In this document: in pieces, positions 28,403-36,982 of the stretch | How the letters are laid out: each line of letters begins with the position of its first letter | Position numbering within the stretch: position 1 is the first letter of the stretch | Assembly: GCA_021776785.1 (NCBI GenBank) | Contig: JAJFFF010000043.1 | Coordinates: forward strand, 68,196 to 132,195 | Reading direction: 5' to 3' | From: Planctomycetota bacterium | GTDB taxonomy: Bacteria; Planctomycetota; PLA2 | Length of the DNA: 64,000 nucleotides | Translations under genes and position numbers: made by a program | The notes under the pieces: generated by a model | The model's input: only the letters and a program-made list of their open reading frames with translations | The model's database searches: none | Told to the model about the DNA's origin: nothing

Positions 28403-29908
28403 GTGCTGGACAATGTCTCCGTGCGCACGTTTCTTTGGTTGTTTGGACTGGCGGTGATCGCGGTGCTCACGTGGGCGCTTTGGCCGGATTGGGTCGAGCG
28501 TCGGGCCGGCGAGCGGCGCGATGGCGTTTCACAAGAGAACGGCGGCGGCGAACCGGTGGGTCGCGAGACCACCGAAGACAACGACACGCCTTCCCCCGGC
28601 GGCGAGCCCGTTCCGTCTTCTGAAACCAAAGAAAACGCAGGCGCGGGTGCGTCCAAGATCCGGATCGTTGTTGTGTTTGAAGATGGCGCGCCGGCCGAGG
28701 GCGCACAGGTCCGACTCACCCCGGGCCAAAACATCAAGAGGCCCCTCGTGCACGAGGGGGAGCGACGCACGAATCGCGCGGGAATGGTCGAGATCGAACC
28801 TCCGGCGCAACGCTCCTGGGTGCTCGTTCGACGCGGGCCGTCCGCCGCGATGCCGATCGCGGTTCAGCATCCCGGCGAGTACCTCGCGGTGTTGTCCGAA
28901 TCCTGCGTTCTTGCGGGGCGCGTGCTTTTGCCCGGCGGAGCACCGGCGGCGGGTGCAACGATCAGCCTGAATGGTTTCGACGGTTGGGAGTATCGATGGC
29001 TGGCCGTGACCGCGGACGCGGATGGGAGGTTCGAGTCGCCGCCCGTGCCTCGTCGATGGTTCGACACGCTGTATGTGTGGGTGCAACACCCGCCAGCTCC
29101 GCGCATGCTGTTCACGTTTCGAGAGGGGCAGGCCACGCGCGAACCCGTCTTCCTGCAACTCTCGTCGCAGCCCGTGACCGGCGTCGTTGTCGATGCGAGC
29201 GGCGCGGCGGTTCCGCGTCAAAGGGTCGATCACGCCGACGGCTTCGTCACGACCGACGCGCGCGGCGCGTTCCGCATCGAGTTTGCGCGGCGGGCGGGAC
29301 AGGTCCTGCGCGTGGGCTCCACACTTCGCACCGTGGGTCAAGACGATGACAAGATCGAACTCGTCGTGCAGGCCGGTAAGACGCTGCGCGGCCAGCTGCT
29401 CTCGCATTCCGGGCAGCCGCTGCCTCACGTGGAGATCTCATGCTTTGTGGCGGGGAGCAAAACGATGCTCCAACATGAAGCAACGGGGGCGGACGGCGCA
29501 TTCTTGCTCGCCGACGTGCCGAACGGTCCACTCGAGCTTTGGTTCGAACTGCAAGAGAGCGCGGATGTGCCGACGATTCCGTACATCGTCGAAGTCGTGG
29601 CTGGCGAGCCGAAGACCATCCGGCTGCCGCAACCCATTGATGTCACGCTGCGGCTGCGGCGTCAGGATGGCCGCGCGCCGCAAGAGATTCACAGCGGTCA
29701 GATTCGGATCGCACGAAGCGAGAGAGTGATCCAACGAAACGTACACGGAACGCCAAGCGAGTTCACGTTGCGCGTGTGGGAGCCGGGACGCTATCGGTTT
29801 CTGCTCACGTCGCCCCGGCACCTTCCGGCCCGCGCGGAACAAAACGTGACGCGGAGCGGCCCCAACGTCTTAGACGTGCCACTGACGCGGCGACCGCACC
29901 TTCGTTAA
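28403..29908 (+). CDS. Membrane-anchored protein with repeated carboxypeptidase-regulatory-like domains
   Basis: 501 aa, GTG start at 28403 (or GTG at 28421). It has an N-terminal membrane anchor (FLWLFGLAVIAVLTWALW), then a disordered Glu/Gly/Asn-rich linker. At least three CarboxypepD_reg-like beta-sandwich units follow, seen in LAGRVLLPGGAPAAGATISL, VTGVVVDASGAAVPRQRV and LRGQLLSHSGQPLPHVEISC. Each is followed by a D-x-G-x-F strand (DADGRFESPP, DARGAFRIEF, GADGAFLLAD). Such arrays are common adhesion or surface modules in Planctomycetota. It lies 18 bp after the sirtuin, so probably in the same operon. No enzyme motif seen. Confidence 0.75.
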   Translation: MLDNVSVRTFLWLFGLAVIAVLTWALWPDWVERRAGERRDGVSQENGGGEPVGRETTEDNDTPSPGGEPVPSSETKENAGAGASKIRIVVVFEDGAPAEGAQVRLTPGQNIKRPLVHEGERRTNRAGMVEIEPPAQRSWVLVRRGPSAAMPIAVQHPGEYLAVLSESCVLAGRVLLPGGAPAAGATISLNGFDGWEYRWLAVTADADGRFESPPVPRRWFDTLYVWVQHPPAPRMLFTFREGQATREPVFLQLSSQPVTGVVVDASGAAVPRQRVDHADGFVTTDARGAFRIEFARRAGQVLRVGSTLRTVGQDDDKIELVVQAGKTLRGQLLSHSGQPLPHVEISCFVAGSKTMLQHEATGADGAFLLADVPNGPLELWFELQESADVPTIPYIVEVVAGEPKTIRLPQPIDVTLRLRRQDGRAPQEIHSGQIRIARSERVIQRNVHGTPSEFTLRVWEPGRYRFLLTSPRHLPARAEQNVTRSGPNVLDVPLTRRPHLR

Positions 29909-29963
29909 GGACTATTCCCGCGCGCCACCGGCCGCTGGAGCGGCGTCGAGCCGCACGCTAGCG

Positions 29964-32474
29964 CTACTTCGTTGGCTTGATGATCGGTTTCCCAGCGGAG
30001 CCGAGCAGTCCGCTGAACTGCGCTGCCGCTGAGCTGACGCCGCGCGTTTTGCTCTTAAACGAGTCCCTCAAGAGCGCGTACGCGTGTTTGTGCAACGCGG
30101 CGCGCCGATCGATCGCGAAGTTCGGTGGGTACGACGTAACCGCCTGTAGCGCAAGTGCGCCCGTCGCTGTCGCGAACACCGTTCCGGCGCCCGTGCTCCA
30201 GATCCCAACGCTCGGCCAGGTCCCGTCCGCCATTTGGCCGCGTTGGAGTGCCGTCGAAAGCTCTTTGCGCCAACTCACCGCCCGCAATCCTCCGTCGCTC
30301 GCCGCGACGAGCGCGCCGAAGTGCCACGAGCAGTGATCTACCGCCAACTCGCGCGGCGCCCAGCGAGGAGTTGACTCTAGGGCCATCTTGACCACGATTG
30401 CTGGACGATCGTTGGTGAGTAGAACCCGCGCCCAAAGGCCACCCGCCGTGCAGCAGGCCGTTTTTTGCGCGGTTGTATCGATGATTTCACCCGTGGCTTT
30501 GTTCTTCAACACGCCAACGCCGGACTGCGTCTTTCCTTTCATCAAGAGGCGCGAATCCTGACCGCCGGGATAGCTGTATCCGATGCGACCGAAGTTCGGC
30601 TCCGACATCTTCGTCACCCACTTGATCGCCGCTTGGGTCGAGGCGCTGTCCACCTCGAAGCCCGCCATGTGTCCCGACGCCAGTGCGTACGCCATCCACG
30701 TCGTTACGAACGTGTCGTTTGTGCCGGGGCGCGGCGTGTAGCGCCAAGCGCTCAATGGGTTTCGGGCCATAGCAATGTACGCGAGCGCCTCCTTGACGAC
30801 GCGCCGTGAGACCGAGTTCGGATCGATCCCATAGGCCTCCGCCAGCGCCGTAGTCGCTATGCCATGTTGGATCATCAAGATGTTTCGGTGCTTCCAGCCA
30901 ATCGCGCCGCTTTCGTTTTGCTCGCTTGCAAGATAGGACAGCGCCCTGCGCGCGTGCGGACCGACCTTGCCTTCCCCGAGCAAGGCGAGACAAGCGAGGC
31001 CGGTCACGCCGACGTCCGACTCGGCAAATCCCCCGAATCGAGACGCATCCCAACGTCCGTCGGGCTCCTGGTTTGTGCGTAGCCACTCCAGCGCCCTCGC
31101 AATGGTCATCGCGTTCGGGTTTTTTTGCGTCGCCCGTGATCGAAAATCGAAGCGCGGCGCCTGAGACAAGATCATGCCGACCGATGTGACCGCCTCGGGG
31201 CTTCCCTCGTACCCGAGTTTGACTAACGTTTTGAGCGTCGGCAGCGCGTGGACGCCCATCTGGCCCAACCGAACGACGGCGTCTCGATCTCCCTGTTTCA
31301 CCAGTTGTTCGCAGAGTTCAACGGGCGGGGGCGTCCCGCGCCGATCCCAGAGCGCGAACTGAGCTTCCATCGATACGGCAGAAACGGGGTCCTTGCGCGC
31401 ACGCAAAAACACCTCGTCGGAAACGTCGAGCCAGTGGGCCGCAGCGACCGCAGCGGCACGCACGCGGTAGTTCGTGCTACGACAAGCGGACTGGGCCGCG
31501 CGCACGATGGGTTCGGATTGCGGGAGGTAGGGTGCGATACGGCAGGTCGCGATCGCGAGCTTCGCATTCTTGGAGCTGATCGCCTCCGCGAAAGTGGTGA
31601 GTCCGTTTCGTGGAAGTTCCCGGTAAAAATAAAGAGGTACGTTTAGAAGTTCCGCCGCAGGTTTACGCCGAAACGACAAGAACCACGGCGTAAGACTCTC
31701 CTGGTCGAGGAGAGGCAACACGCGCGACAGAAGCGGCTGCGGCACATCGTGGCGTAGCGTTTCAAAGTCGTACCTTGCGAAGCGTGCGAGCGCGAGAACC
31801 GCGAACTTTGTATTCGTGGTGGCGCGGACAAGCGCCGGCACCACAACTTTCGCTTTCGCCCCGAGTTCTGCAAGCGACCATGCCGCCCGTTCACGCAGCA
31901 TCTCGGATCCATCGGCGAGATAGGGAAGGATCAGTTCGACGTGAGTCGGATCTTTCGTCTGTCCAAATCCAGCGAGCGCGGCATGCTTCCGACGCGGAGA
32001 CGACGTCGCGAGGTTTCGATGTAGGGCTGCGATTCCCGGAGGGCCGAGTCTTGCGACAGCGGATCCCGCGCCCTCGCGAACATCGTCGTACTTGCTCCCG
32101 AACAGCCCATCCAGAACTCGAATGTTTTTGGCCGTTGCCTTGTGGAGCAGGTCCGTGACGCACCAACGAACCACTTGGTTCTTGTCGCGTAGAGCCTTCG
32201 CCAGGGAAGGAATGTGCCTTTCAAGGTTCGCGTGCCTTGATCCCAACTCACGGATGATGCGAAATGCCCGGACTCTCGCCAGTTCGGACTTGAGGCGAAG
32301 CGCGGCCGACAGGATGACTCCAAACCGCTTCGGGTCGCTGCCAAGCAACGTCTTCTTGGCCTCTTGTCTCTTTCCCTCATTGGCCGAGGCGAGCTGCCAA
32401 ACCATGTCTGCAAACCATCTCTCGTTGGCCTGCGCGGTCAACGCTAAACAGAGAACCACCATCCACGTTCGCAT
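29964..32474 (-). CDS. Secreted HEAT-repeat protein with prenyltransferase/squalene-cyclase-like domain
   Basis: 836 aa. A signal peptide (WMVVLCLALTAQA) is followed by ~350 residues of HEAT-like repeats (for example PSLAKALRDKNQVVRWCVTDLL, LILPYLADGSEMLRERAAWSLAELG). The C-terminal half is an alpha/alpha-barrel domain of the prenyltransferase/squalene oxidase repeat type, with ALEWLRTNQEPDGRWDASRFGG, ALSYLASEQNESGAIGW and MADGTWPSVGIWSTGAGTVFATATGALAL carrying the QxxDGxW-type motifs. Such secreted proteins are typical of Planctomycetota; the cyclase catalytic DxDD is not visible, so enzymatic activity is doubtful. It is an isolated minus-strand gene convergent to 28403. Confidence 0.85.
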   Translation of the reverse strand: MRTWMVVLCLALTAQANERWFADMVWQLASANEGKRQEAKKTLLGSDPKRFGVILSAALRLKSELARVRAFRIIRELGSRHANLERHIPSLAKALRDKNQVVRWCVTDLLHKATAKNIRVLDGLFGSKYDDVREGAGSAVARLGPPGIAALHRNLATSSPRRKHAALAGFGQTKDPTHVELILPYLADGSEMLRERAAWSLAELGAKAKVVVPALVRATTNTKFAVLALARFARYDFETLRHDVPQPLLSRVLPLLDQESLTPWFLSFRRKPAAELLNVPLYFYRELPRNGLTTFAEAISSKNAKLAIATCRIAPYLPQSEPIVRAAQSACRSTNYRVRAAAVAAAHWLDVSDEVFLRARKDPVSAVSMEAQFALWDRRGTPPPVELCEQLVKQGDRDAVVRLGQMGVHALPTLKTLVKLGYEGSPEAVTSVGMILSQAPRFDFRSRATQKNPNAMTIARALEWLRTNQEPDGRWDASRFGGFAESDVGVTGLACLALLGEGKVGPHARRALSYLASEQNESGAIGWKHRNILMIQHGIATTALAEAYGIDPNSVSRRVVKEALAYIAMARNPLSAWRYTPRPGTNDTFVTTWMAYALASGHMAGFEVDSASTQAAIKWVTKMSEPNFGRIGYSYPGGQDSRLLMKGKTQSGVGVLKNKATGEIIDTTAQKTACCTAGGLWARVLLTNDRPAIVVKMALESTPRWAPRELAVDHCSWHFGALVAASDGGLRAVSWRKELSTALQRGQMADGTWPSVGIWSTGAGTVFATATGALALQAVTSYPPNFAIDRRAALHKHAYALLRDSFKSKTRGVSSAAAQFSGLLGSAGKPIIKPTK

Positions 32475-32532
32475 CCCTGATGATCATAGTCGAAAGCGGC
32501 AAATGACGTTCGTGTAGACGTCGTTCCGTGCG

Positions 32533-33123
32533 TCATCGAACCAGCTGCCGTACGCGACGCCTCACATACGGAATCACGTCCGACTCAAACCAAGGGTTGG
32601 TCTTTAGCCATCGGTTGTTGCGTGGGCTTGGATGGGGGAGCGGAAGGCACGCGGGGCGATAGTCTTTCCACGCGCGCACGATGTTGGTCAGTGATTCGCT
32701 ACGGGGCGGCGCAAGGTGCCACTTCATCGCGTATTGGCCGATGACCAGCGTGAGTTTCACGGCCGGCATTCGATTGAGTAACGCGTCGCGCCACGCTTCC
32801 GCGCACTCCGGACGTGGTGGAAGGTCGCCCGACTCTCCGGTGCCCGGATAGCAAAAGCCCATCGGCAAGATAGCGATCTTTGCTTCGTCGTAAAACGTCG
32901 GCTTGTCCACGCCCATCCAAGCGCGCAGTCGTTCGCCGCTCGGATCATCGAACGGGACGCCCGACTCGTGCACGCGCCGCCCCGGAGCTTGGCCCGCAAT
33001 CAAGACGCGCGCGTCTTGGTGCGCCTGAAGGACGGGTCGCACGCCGTCCTTCAGGCAGGCTTCGCAGATGCGGCAGGCGCGAACATCTCGCAATAAGTTC
33101 GCGAGACTCTGCTCTCTCGCCAT
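32533..33123 (-). CDS. Uracil-DNA glycosylase superfamily protein
   Basis: 196 aa from the ATG at 33123; the ORF track extends into the upstream haemoglobin gene and is rejected. The N-terminus has a cysteine cluster (CRICEAC), then the superfamily motif 1 region VLIAGQAPGRRVHESGVPFDDPSGERLRAWMG. The C-terminal motif 2 LPHPSPRNNRW is the DNA-intercalating HPS loop. UDG superfamily enzymes excise uracil or related damage from DNA. The exact subfamily is unclear and the motif 1 catalytic Asp/Asn is not in the usual GxDPY context. The ATG overlaps the truncated haemoglobin stop by one base, an odd pairing of a repair enzyme with an exported globin. Confidence 0.8.
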   Translation of the reverse strand: MAREQSLANLLRDVRACRICEACLKDGVRPVLQAHQDARVLIAGQAPGRRVHESGVPFDDPSGERLRAWMGVDKPTFYDEAKIAILPMGFCYPGTGESGDLPPRPECAEAWRDALLNRMPAVKLTLVIGQYAMKWHLAPPRSESLTNIVRAWKDYRPACLPLPHPSPRNNRWLKTNPWFESDVIPYVRRRVRQLVR

Positions 33124-33635
33124 TACACGTCTTCGATTTCGACGATGTCGGGGCGTAGCGTTCCGATGATCGCGAGGAGTTCTTTTTTCTCCCGCGCGGG
33201 AACCTTGAATTCGTCGAGAGTCGAAACAAGGTGGCCGACGACGATGTTGAACTCGGACGCTTTGATGCCGAGCCCGCCGTGTGTCGTCTTCGCCGAGCGG
33301 CTGATGATCTTGCAGGGGCCCCCGGTCACGGCGCAGACCAGGTTCTTGTTCTTTTGGCGAAAGCCCTCGCGCGAGTCGTCGCTCATGCCGAAGAAACGCT
33401 TCCCTACGACCGGGTCGTCGAACAACTTCTGCGCAAAGACATCGACGACCGCCGACACCGCGTCGTAGCCGCCGAGCCGTTCGTAAAGCGTGGCTTGGGA
33501 CATGGCCCGCTTGGCCGGGGCGCTCGCTTCCGGTGCTTCTTTCGACGCGGGCGTGGCCGCGCACCCAAACGGGAGCAGCAGCACAAGCGCCGTGGCAATC
33601 GACGTCCAGAGGCCGTGTGTGGAGGGATCAAACAT
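33123..33635 (-). CDS. Truncated haemoglobin (group 1-like) with lipoprotein signal
   Basis: 170 aa. An N-terminal signal ends in a lipobox (LLLPFGCAAT), so the protein is predicted to be lipid-anchored in the envelope. The globin domain starts LYERLGGYDAVSAVVDVF and continues to HGGLGIKASEFNIVVGHL, where the His of THGGLGI is the expected proximal haem ligand. Group 1 truncated globins bind oxygen or NO and can act in NO detoxification; export is unusual. The stop overlaps the start of the uracil-DNA glycosylase gene, implying co-translation. Confidence 0.87.
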   Translation of the reverse strand: MFDPSTHGLWTSIATALVLLLPFGCAATPASKEAPEASAPAKRAMSQATLYERLGGYDAVSAVVDVFAQKLFDDPVVGKRFFGMSDDSREGFRQKNKNLVCAVTGGPCKIISRSAKTTHGGLGIKASEFNIVVGHLVSTLDEFKVPAREKKELLAIIGTLRPDIVEIEDV

Positions 33636-33849
33636 GGGTCACCTTTCTTTGGATCTAAAACCGTGCGCCATGGAGCGCGCTGTTCTCAATCGCAAGACCC
33701 GTGCCTTAAGGCCTCGAACTCCTCACGTTTCGCATTAGTCATTCCCGTACAATGAGTTCCGGCGCTTTGGATGGATGTGGGGGCCGCGGCGGCGCATGAC
33801 CCTCCCACGACTATTGGTGGCGCCCCGCGAATATTGGTGGAGCCAGGAC

Positions 33850-35229
33850 ATGACGAACCCCATCGACCGGCTGTTTGAACCGGACACGACGCCGCCGGAA
33901 GAGCTCGCGCACAACCTGCTCGAGACGTTTCCGTCCCCGGTTGTTGTCTTCGATGCCGAGACCTGGCGCCCGATCGGATTCAACGATCACGCCGCCGCGA
34001 TGATGGGGTACACGCGAGATGAATTCGCGTCGGTTTCGATCTCCGATCTGGAAGCCGTGCCCGCGCCGGACGAGACGAAAAAACATGTCGAGGCGATTCA
34101 GCGTGTCGGCGGCGAGACGTTTGTGCGCGAGCACAAGTGCAAGGACGGGTCGCTCATTCGCGTTCTCATCAGCGTGCGGTGGATCCGGTGGTTCGGGCGC
34201 GCCGCGATGATGACGACGTGGCACGACACGGCGAAGCTTCCCGAAGGAAAGAGTGCGCCGGGCACGCCGAGCAGTGCGGCGGGCGAGTCCCCGCGCGAGA
34301 CATACGTTTGGGCTGATCCACGTTCGGGTCGCCTTTTGTCACTCGTTGATCGAGTCGCCGTCACCGACACGACCGTGCTCGTTACGGGCGAGACCGGAAC
34401 GGGCAAAGAGAGGATCGCGCGGCGGGTCCATCATGTGAGCCCACGTGCCGGCGGACCGTTCGTCGCGGTCAATTGCGCAGCACTTCCGGCGGACCTGATC
34501 GAGGCCGAGTTGTTCGGGCACGTGAAGGGCGCGTTTTCGGGTGCGACCGCGGCCCGCAAAGGGAGTTTTGAGCAAGCCGACAAAGGTACGCTGTTTCTCG
34601 ACGAGATCGGTGAACTCCCGTTGCCGATGCAGGCCAAACTTCTGCGCGCGCTCGACGAGCCATGGATTCAACCACTGGGCGCATCGAGCCCGCGCCGCGT
34701 CGATGTGCGCGTTGTCGCGGCCACAAACCGCAACTTGGCCGAAGCCGCGTCGCAGGCGCGATTTCGCTCCGACCTTTATCACCGCCTCAACGCGTTTCCG
34801 GTGCACATTGCACCGCTGCGCGAACGAAGACAAGACATCGGCGTACTCGTAACGCATGTCCTGCGCCGACTCGAGCAGGAGTTGGCGCGGCCGGTCGGCA
34901 CGATGGGCGACGACGACTTGAGCTCCCTGGAGCGTTACTCCTGGCCAGGCAACGTGCGCGAACTACAAAACGTGTTGCGACGCGCCGCGATCCTCTCCTC
35001 ACCAAACGAATTCAAACTGCCTGACGACTGGTGCACGACGTATTTCGACGAGGCGTTCGATCCGAAGAGCGAGAGCTTAGACAGCCGCATGAAAGCACAC
35101 ATCGAGACGATTCTCGAAGCGTGCAACTGGAGCATCGAAGGAAGCGGCGGAGCAGCAGAACGCCTCGGGATGGCGCCGAGCACGTTGCGCTACCGGCTCA
35201 ACAAGCTGGGTATCGAGCGGCCGAAGTGA
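33850..35229 (+). CDS. Sigma-54-dependent transcriptional activator with PAS sensor domain
   Basis: 459 aa from the ATG at 33850 (MTNPIDRLFEP, AGGA upstream). A PAS domain (residues ~20-130; FPSPVVVFDAETWRPIGFND, HKCKDGSLIRVLI) is followed by an AAA+ domain: Walker A GETGTGKE, Walker B GTLFLDEIGEL and the sigma-54 contact loop as GAFSGAT instead of GAFTGAT. The C-terminal Fis-type helix-turn-helix reads GGAAERLGMAPSTLRYRLNKLGI. It should activate sigma-54 promoters on an intracellular signal read by PAS; no receiver domain or kinase is nearby. The FNT gene starts 25 bp downstream, so it may be the same transcript or a target. Confidence 0.93.
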   Translation: MTNPIDRLFEPDTTPPEELAHNLLETFPSPVVVFDAETWRPIGFNDHAAAMMGYTRDEFASVSISDLEAVPAPDETKKHVEAIQRVGGETFVREHKCKDGSLIRVLISVRWIRWFGRAAMMTTWHDTAKLPEGKSAPGTPSSAAGESPRETYVWADPRSGRLLSLVDRVAVTDTTVLVTGETGTGKERIARRVHHVSPRAGGPFVAVNCAALPADLIEAELFGHVKGAFSGATAARKGSFEQADKGTLFLDEIGELPLPMQAKLLRALDEPWIQPLGASSPRRVDVRVVAATNRNLAEAASQARFRSDLYHRLNAFPVHIAPLRERRQDIGVLVTHVLRRLEQELARPVGTMGDDDLSSLERYSWPGNVRELQNVLRRAAILSSPNEFKLPDDWCTTYFDEAFDPKSESLDSRMKAHIETILEACNWSIEGSGGAAERLGMAPSTLRYRLNKLGIERPK

Positions 35230-35254
35230 GGCGCGAGATGGGCGGGGAGGCAAC

Positions 35255-36043
35255 TTGACACGACGAATCGTTGAAAACTCAACAGACGCGTGGTCTCCGC
35301 AAGAGATCGCCCATCGCGTCGAGGACGTGGGTGTATCGAAGGCGCGGGCTCACGGGCTCACCGTGTTCGTGCTCGCCGTCCTCGCAGGCGCGTTTATTGC
35401 GATGGGCGCCATCTTTTTTACCGCAGTCATGGCGGAAGGCGCGTCGCGACTGGTCGGTGGTCTTGCCTTTTGTCTCGGGCTCGTTTTGGTGGTTGTGGCC
35501 GGGGCCGAGTTGTTTACCGGCAACAACCTGATTGCGATGGCGTGGGCATCCAAGCGAATCCGTACGCGAGAACTCCTGCGCAATTGGGGGATCGTCTACC
35601 TGGGCAACATCGTGGGCGCGCTGGGAACAGTCGCCTTGGTTGCGCTCTCCGGCATCGACACCGTCGTCGGCGAGAAAGCACTTGCGATCGGCGAAGCGAA
35701 AGCGGAGTTGGGAATTGTCTCGGCGTTGGTGCGCGGCATCTTGTGCAACGCGATGGTCTGCTTGGCGGTTTGGCTTGCCATGGGGGGGCGGAGCGTGACC
35801 GATAAGATTCTCGCGGTCCTCTTCCCGATCACGGCGTTTGTCGTGCTTGGCTTCGAACACTCGATCGCGAACTGGTTTTTTCTTCCGTACGCGATCGTCT
35901 TGGATGGCGGATTCACAAGCGATCTTTGGACCGGTGCTCTTCACAACCTAACCGTCGTGACTCTCGGCAACGTGATCGGCGGCTCGCTACTTGTTGCAGG
36001 GATCTACTGGTTGGCCTACTTGCGACAAAGCGATCAGGCTTGA
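35255..36043 (+). CDS. Formate/nitrite transporter (FNT) family channel
   Basis: 262 aa with six membrane segments in the FNT arrangement. Conserved pieces include LAGAFIAMGAIFFTAV, the LVVVAGAELFTGNNLIAMAW segment with the family motif F/L-T-G-N, LVRGILCNAMVCLAVWLAM (the NxxVCLA/NWLVC motif) and FEHSIANWFFLPYAI (the family's HSIANMF motif). FNT channels form pentamers passing formate, nitrite, hydrosulfide or lactate. TTG start with GGGAGG upstream. It directly follows the sigma-54 activator gene. Confidence 0.92.
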   Translation: MTRRIVENSTDAWSPQEIAHRVEDVGVSKARAHGLTVFVLAVLAGAFIAMGAIFFTAVMAEGASRLVGGLAFCLGLVLVVVAGAELFTGNNLIAMAWASKRIRTRELLRNWGIVYLGNIVGALGTVALVALSGIDTVVGEKALAIGEAKAELGIVSALVRGILCNAMVCLAVWLAMGGRSVTDKILAVLFPITAFVVLGFEHSIANWFFLPYAIVLDGGFTSDLWTGALHNLTVVTLGNVIGGSLLVAGIYWLAYLRQSDQA

Positions 36044-36080
36044 GCGTGTACCGTCGGTTGGCAAGGCTGCGCGCTTGAGC

Positions 36081-36117
36081 AAAAAAAAGCGCGCGGCGCG
36101 CTACGAGCGCGCCGCGC
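36081..36117 (-). terminator. Rho-independent terminator for the minus-strand zinc-ribbon gene
   Basis: GCGCGGCGCGCT and AGCGCGCCGCGC form a perfect 12-bp stem with an ACG loop. On the minus strand this is followed by GC and eight T residues. It lies about 95 bp past the stop of the gene at 36211 and may also block read-through from the plus-strand FNT gene. Confidence 0.88.
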
Positions 36118-36121
36118 AGCG

Positions 36122-36142
36122 GACTGCAGCCGTCCTGCAGTC
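36122..36142. terminator. Second hairpin adjoining the terminator
   Basis: GACTGCAG-CCGTC-CTGCAGTC is a perfect 8-bp stem with a 5-nt loop just beside the main terminator. It lacks a T-run and may reinforce termination. Confidence 0.4.
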
Positions 36143-36210
36143 TAGCGTGGTTCTTCTCTTATCGGCATGCGGAACGCTCTTCCGCAACCGATGTTCGCTT
36201 CTTGTTTAGC

Positions 36211-36768
36211 CTAGTTCGTGATCGCGCGTCGATGTTGCAGCGCCAACCAAAGCGCCAGCATCGCTACGCTCAACGCGAGGACGCGTGACACGTCCACCGC
36301 GTTCTCCATGTAATAATTTTGGGCGCAAACGCACAAGGCGAAAATGGCGACGGACTCGCTCGCAAACAGCGGAAACCGCGCGGCAAGCCACCCGGCGCCC
36401 AAGATTCCGAGGCCCGCCGGAATCAAAATCGCGGCACTGAGCGCAAAATACGAACTCGGCGGCGGTTTCCAGCCGGCGTAAAACAGCGCACCCACAAAGC
36501 ACGAGAGCCCGAGCGCGCCGAGCGCCGCCTGGGTGAGATACAGCCACGCCGACGTTTTCGGTCGCGGTTTGCGGGCGCTCGCTTTCGGGTCTGCGGACTT
36601 GGGAGCCGCGCGCGACTTGCGCGCGGGGGCCGCCCGGGCGGGCGACTTTTTCTTGGGGCGTGCGGGCACGGTCAACGACGTGCCGCACTCGGGGCACGAC
36701 ACCGTCATCCCCGCAAGGTTCGCGTTGAGCTGGAGCTCCGCATCACAAGACTGACAACGAACTCGCAT
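36211..36768 (-). CDS. Zinc-ribbon protein with basic linker and four-helix membrane domain
   Basis: 185 aa. An N-terminal zinc ribbon (VRCQSCDAELQLNANLAGMTVSCPECGTSLTVPA) has CxxC and CPEC pairs. It is followed by a ~45-residue Lys/Arg/Ala/Pro-rich linker and then four hydrophobic helices (LYLTQAALGALGLSCFVGALF, LSAAILIPAGLGILGAGWLAA, VAIFALCVCAQNYYM, ALSVAMLALWLAL). This type of ribbon joined to membrane helices is common in Planctomycetota proteins of unknown role. It is monocistronic with a strong terminator. Function unknown. Confidence 0.78.
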   Translation of the reverse strand: MRVRCQSCDAELQLNANLAGMTVSCPECGTSLTVPARPKKKSPARAAPARKSRAAPKSADPKASARKPRPKTSAWLYLTQAALGALGLSCFVGALFYAGWKPPPSSYFALSAAILIPAGLGILGAGWLAARFPLFASESVAIFALCVCAQNYYMENAVDVSRVLALSVAMLALWLALQHRRAITN

Positions 36769-36795
36769 TCCGTTCTCTAAGAGACGGGAAGGAGC

Positions 36796-36894
36796 CTATT
36801 TGCCGCGCTTCGCTTTGAGGCGCCGCTTCACACGGAGGCGCCGCCGATTATTGGTGGGTTTGGACGTACCGGAAACCTTGCGTCGCTTTGCCAT
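36796..36894 (-). CDS. Very small basic protein (32 aa), possibly ribosome-associated
   Basis: ATG at 36894 to TAG at 36796 encodes 32 residues, about half of them Arg or Lys (MAKRRKVSGTSKPTNNRRRL then RVKRRLKAKRGK). The composition resembles tiny ribosomal proteins or COX24/AURKAIP1-domain proteins, but I cannot match a family. The ORF track shows it only as the tail of a longer frame (36796-37200) that runs through the aldo/keto reductase promoter. No clear ribosome site is seen. It sits 27 bp upstream of the zinc-ribbon gene on the same strand. Confidence 0.45.
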   Translation of the reverse strand: MAKRRKVSGTSKPTNNRRRLRVKRRLKAKRGK

Positions 36895-36982
36895 ACGAAT
36901 AAGGATCGGCTTTTGTTTGGTCGCCGTCAAGCCTCTGCGACTTGCGGCGCCCCAGAGATCGCGAAATCGGTACACTGCGCCC

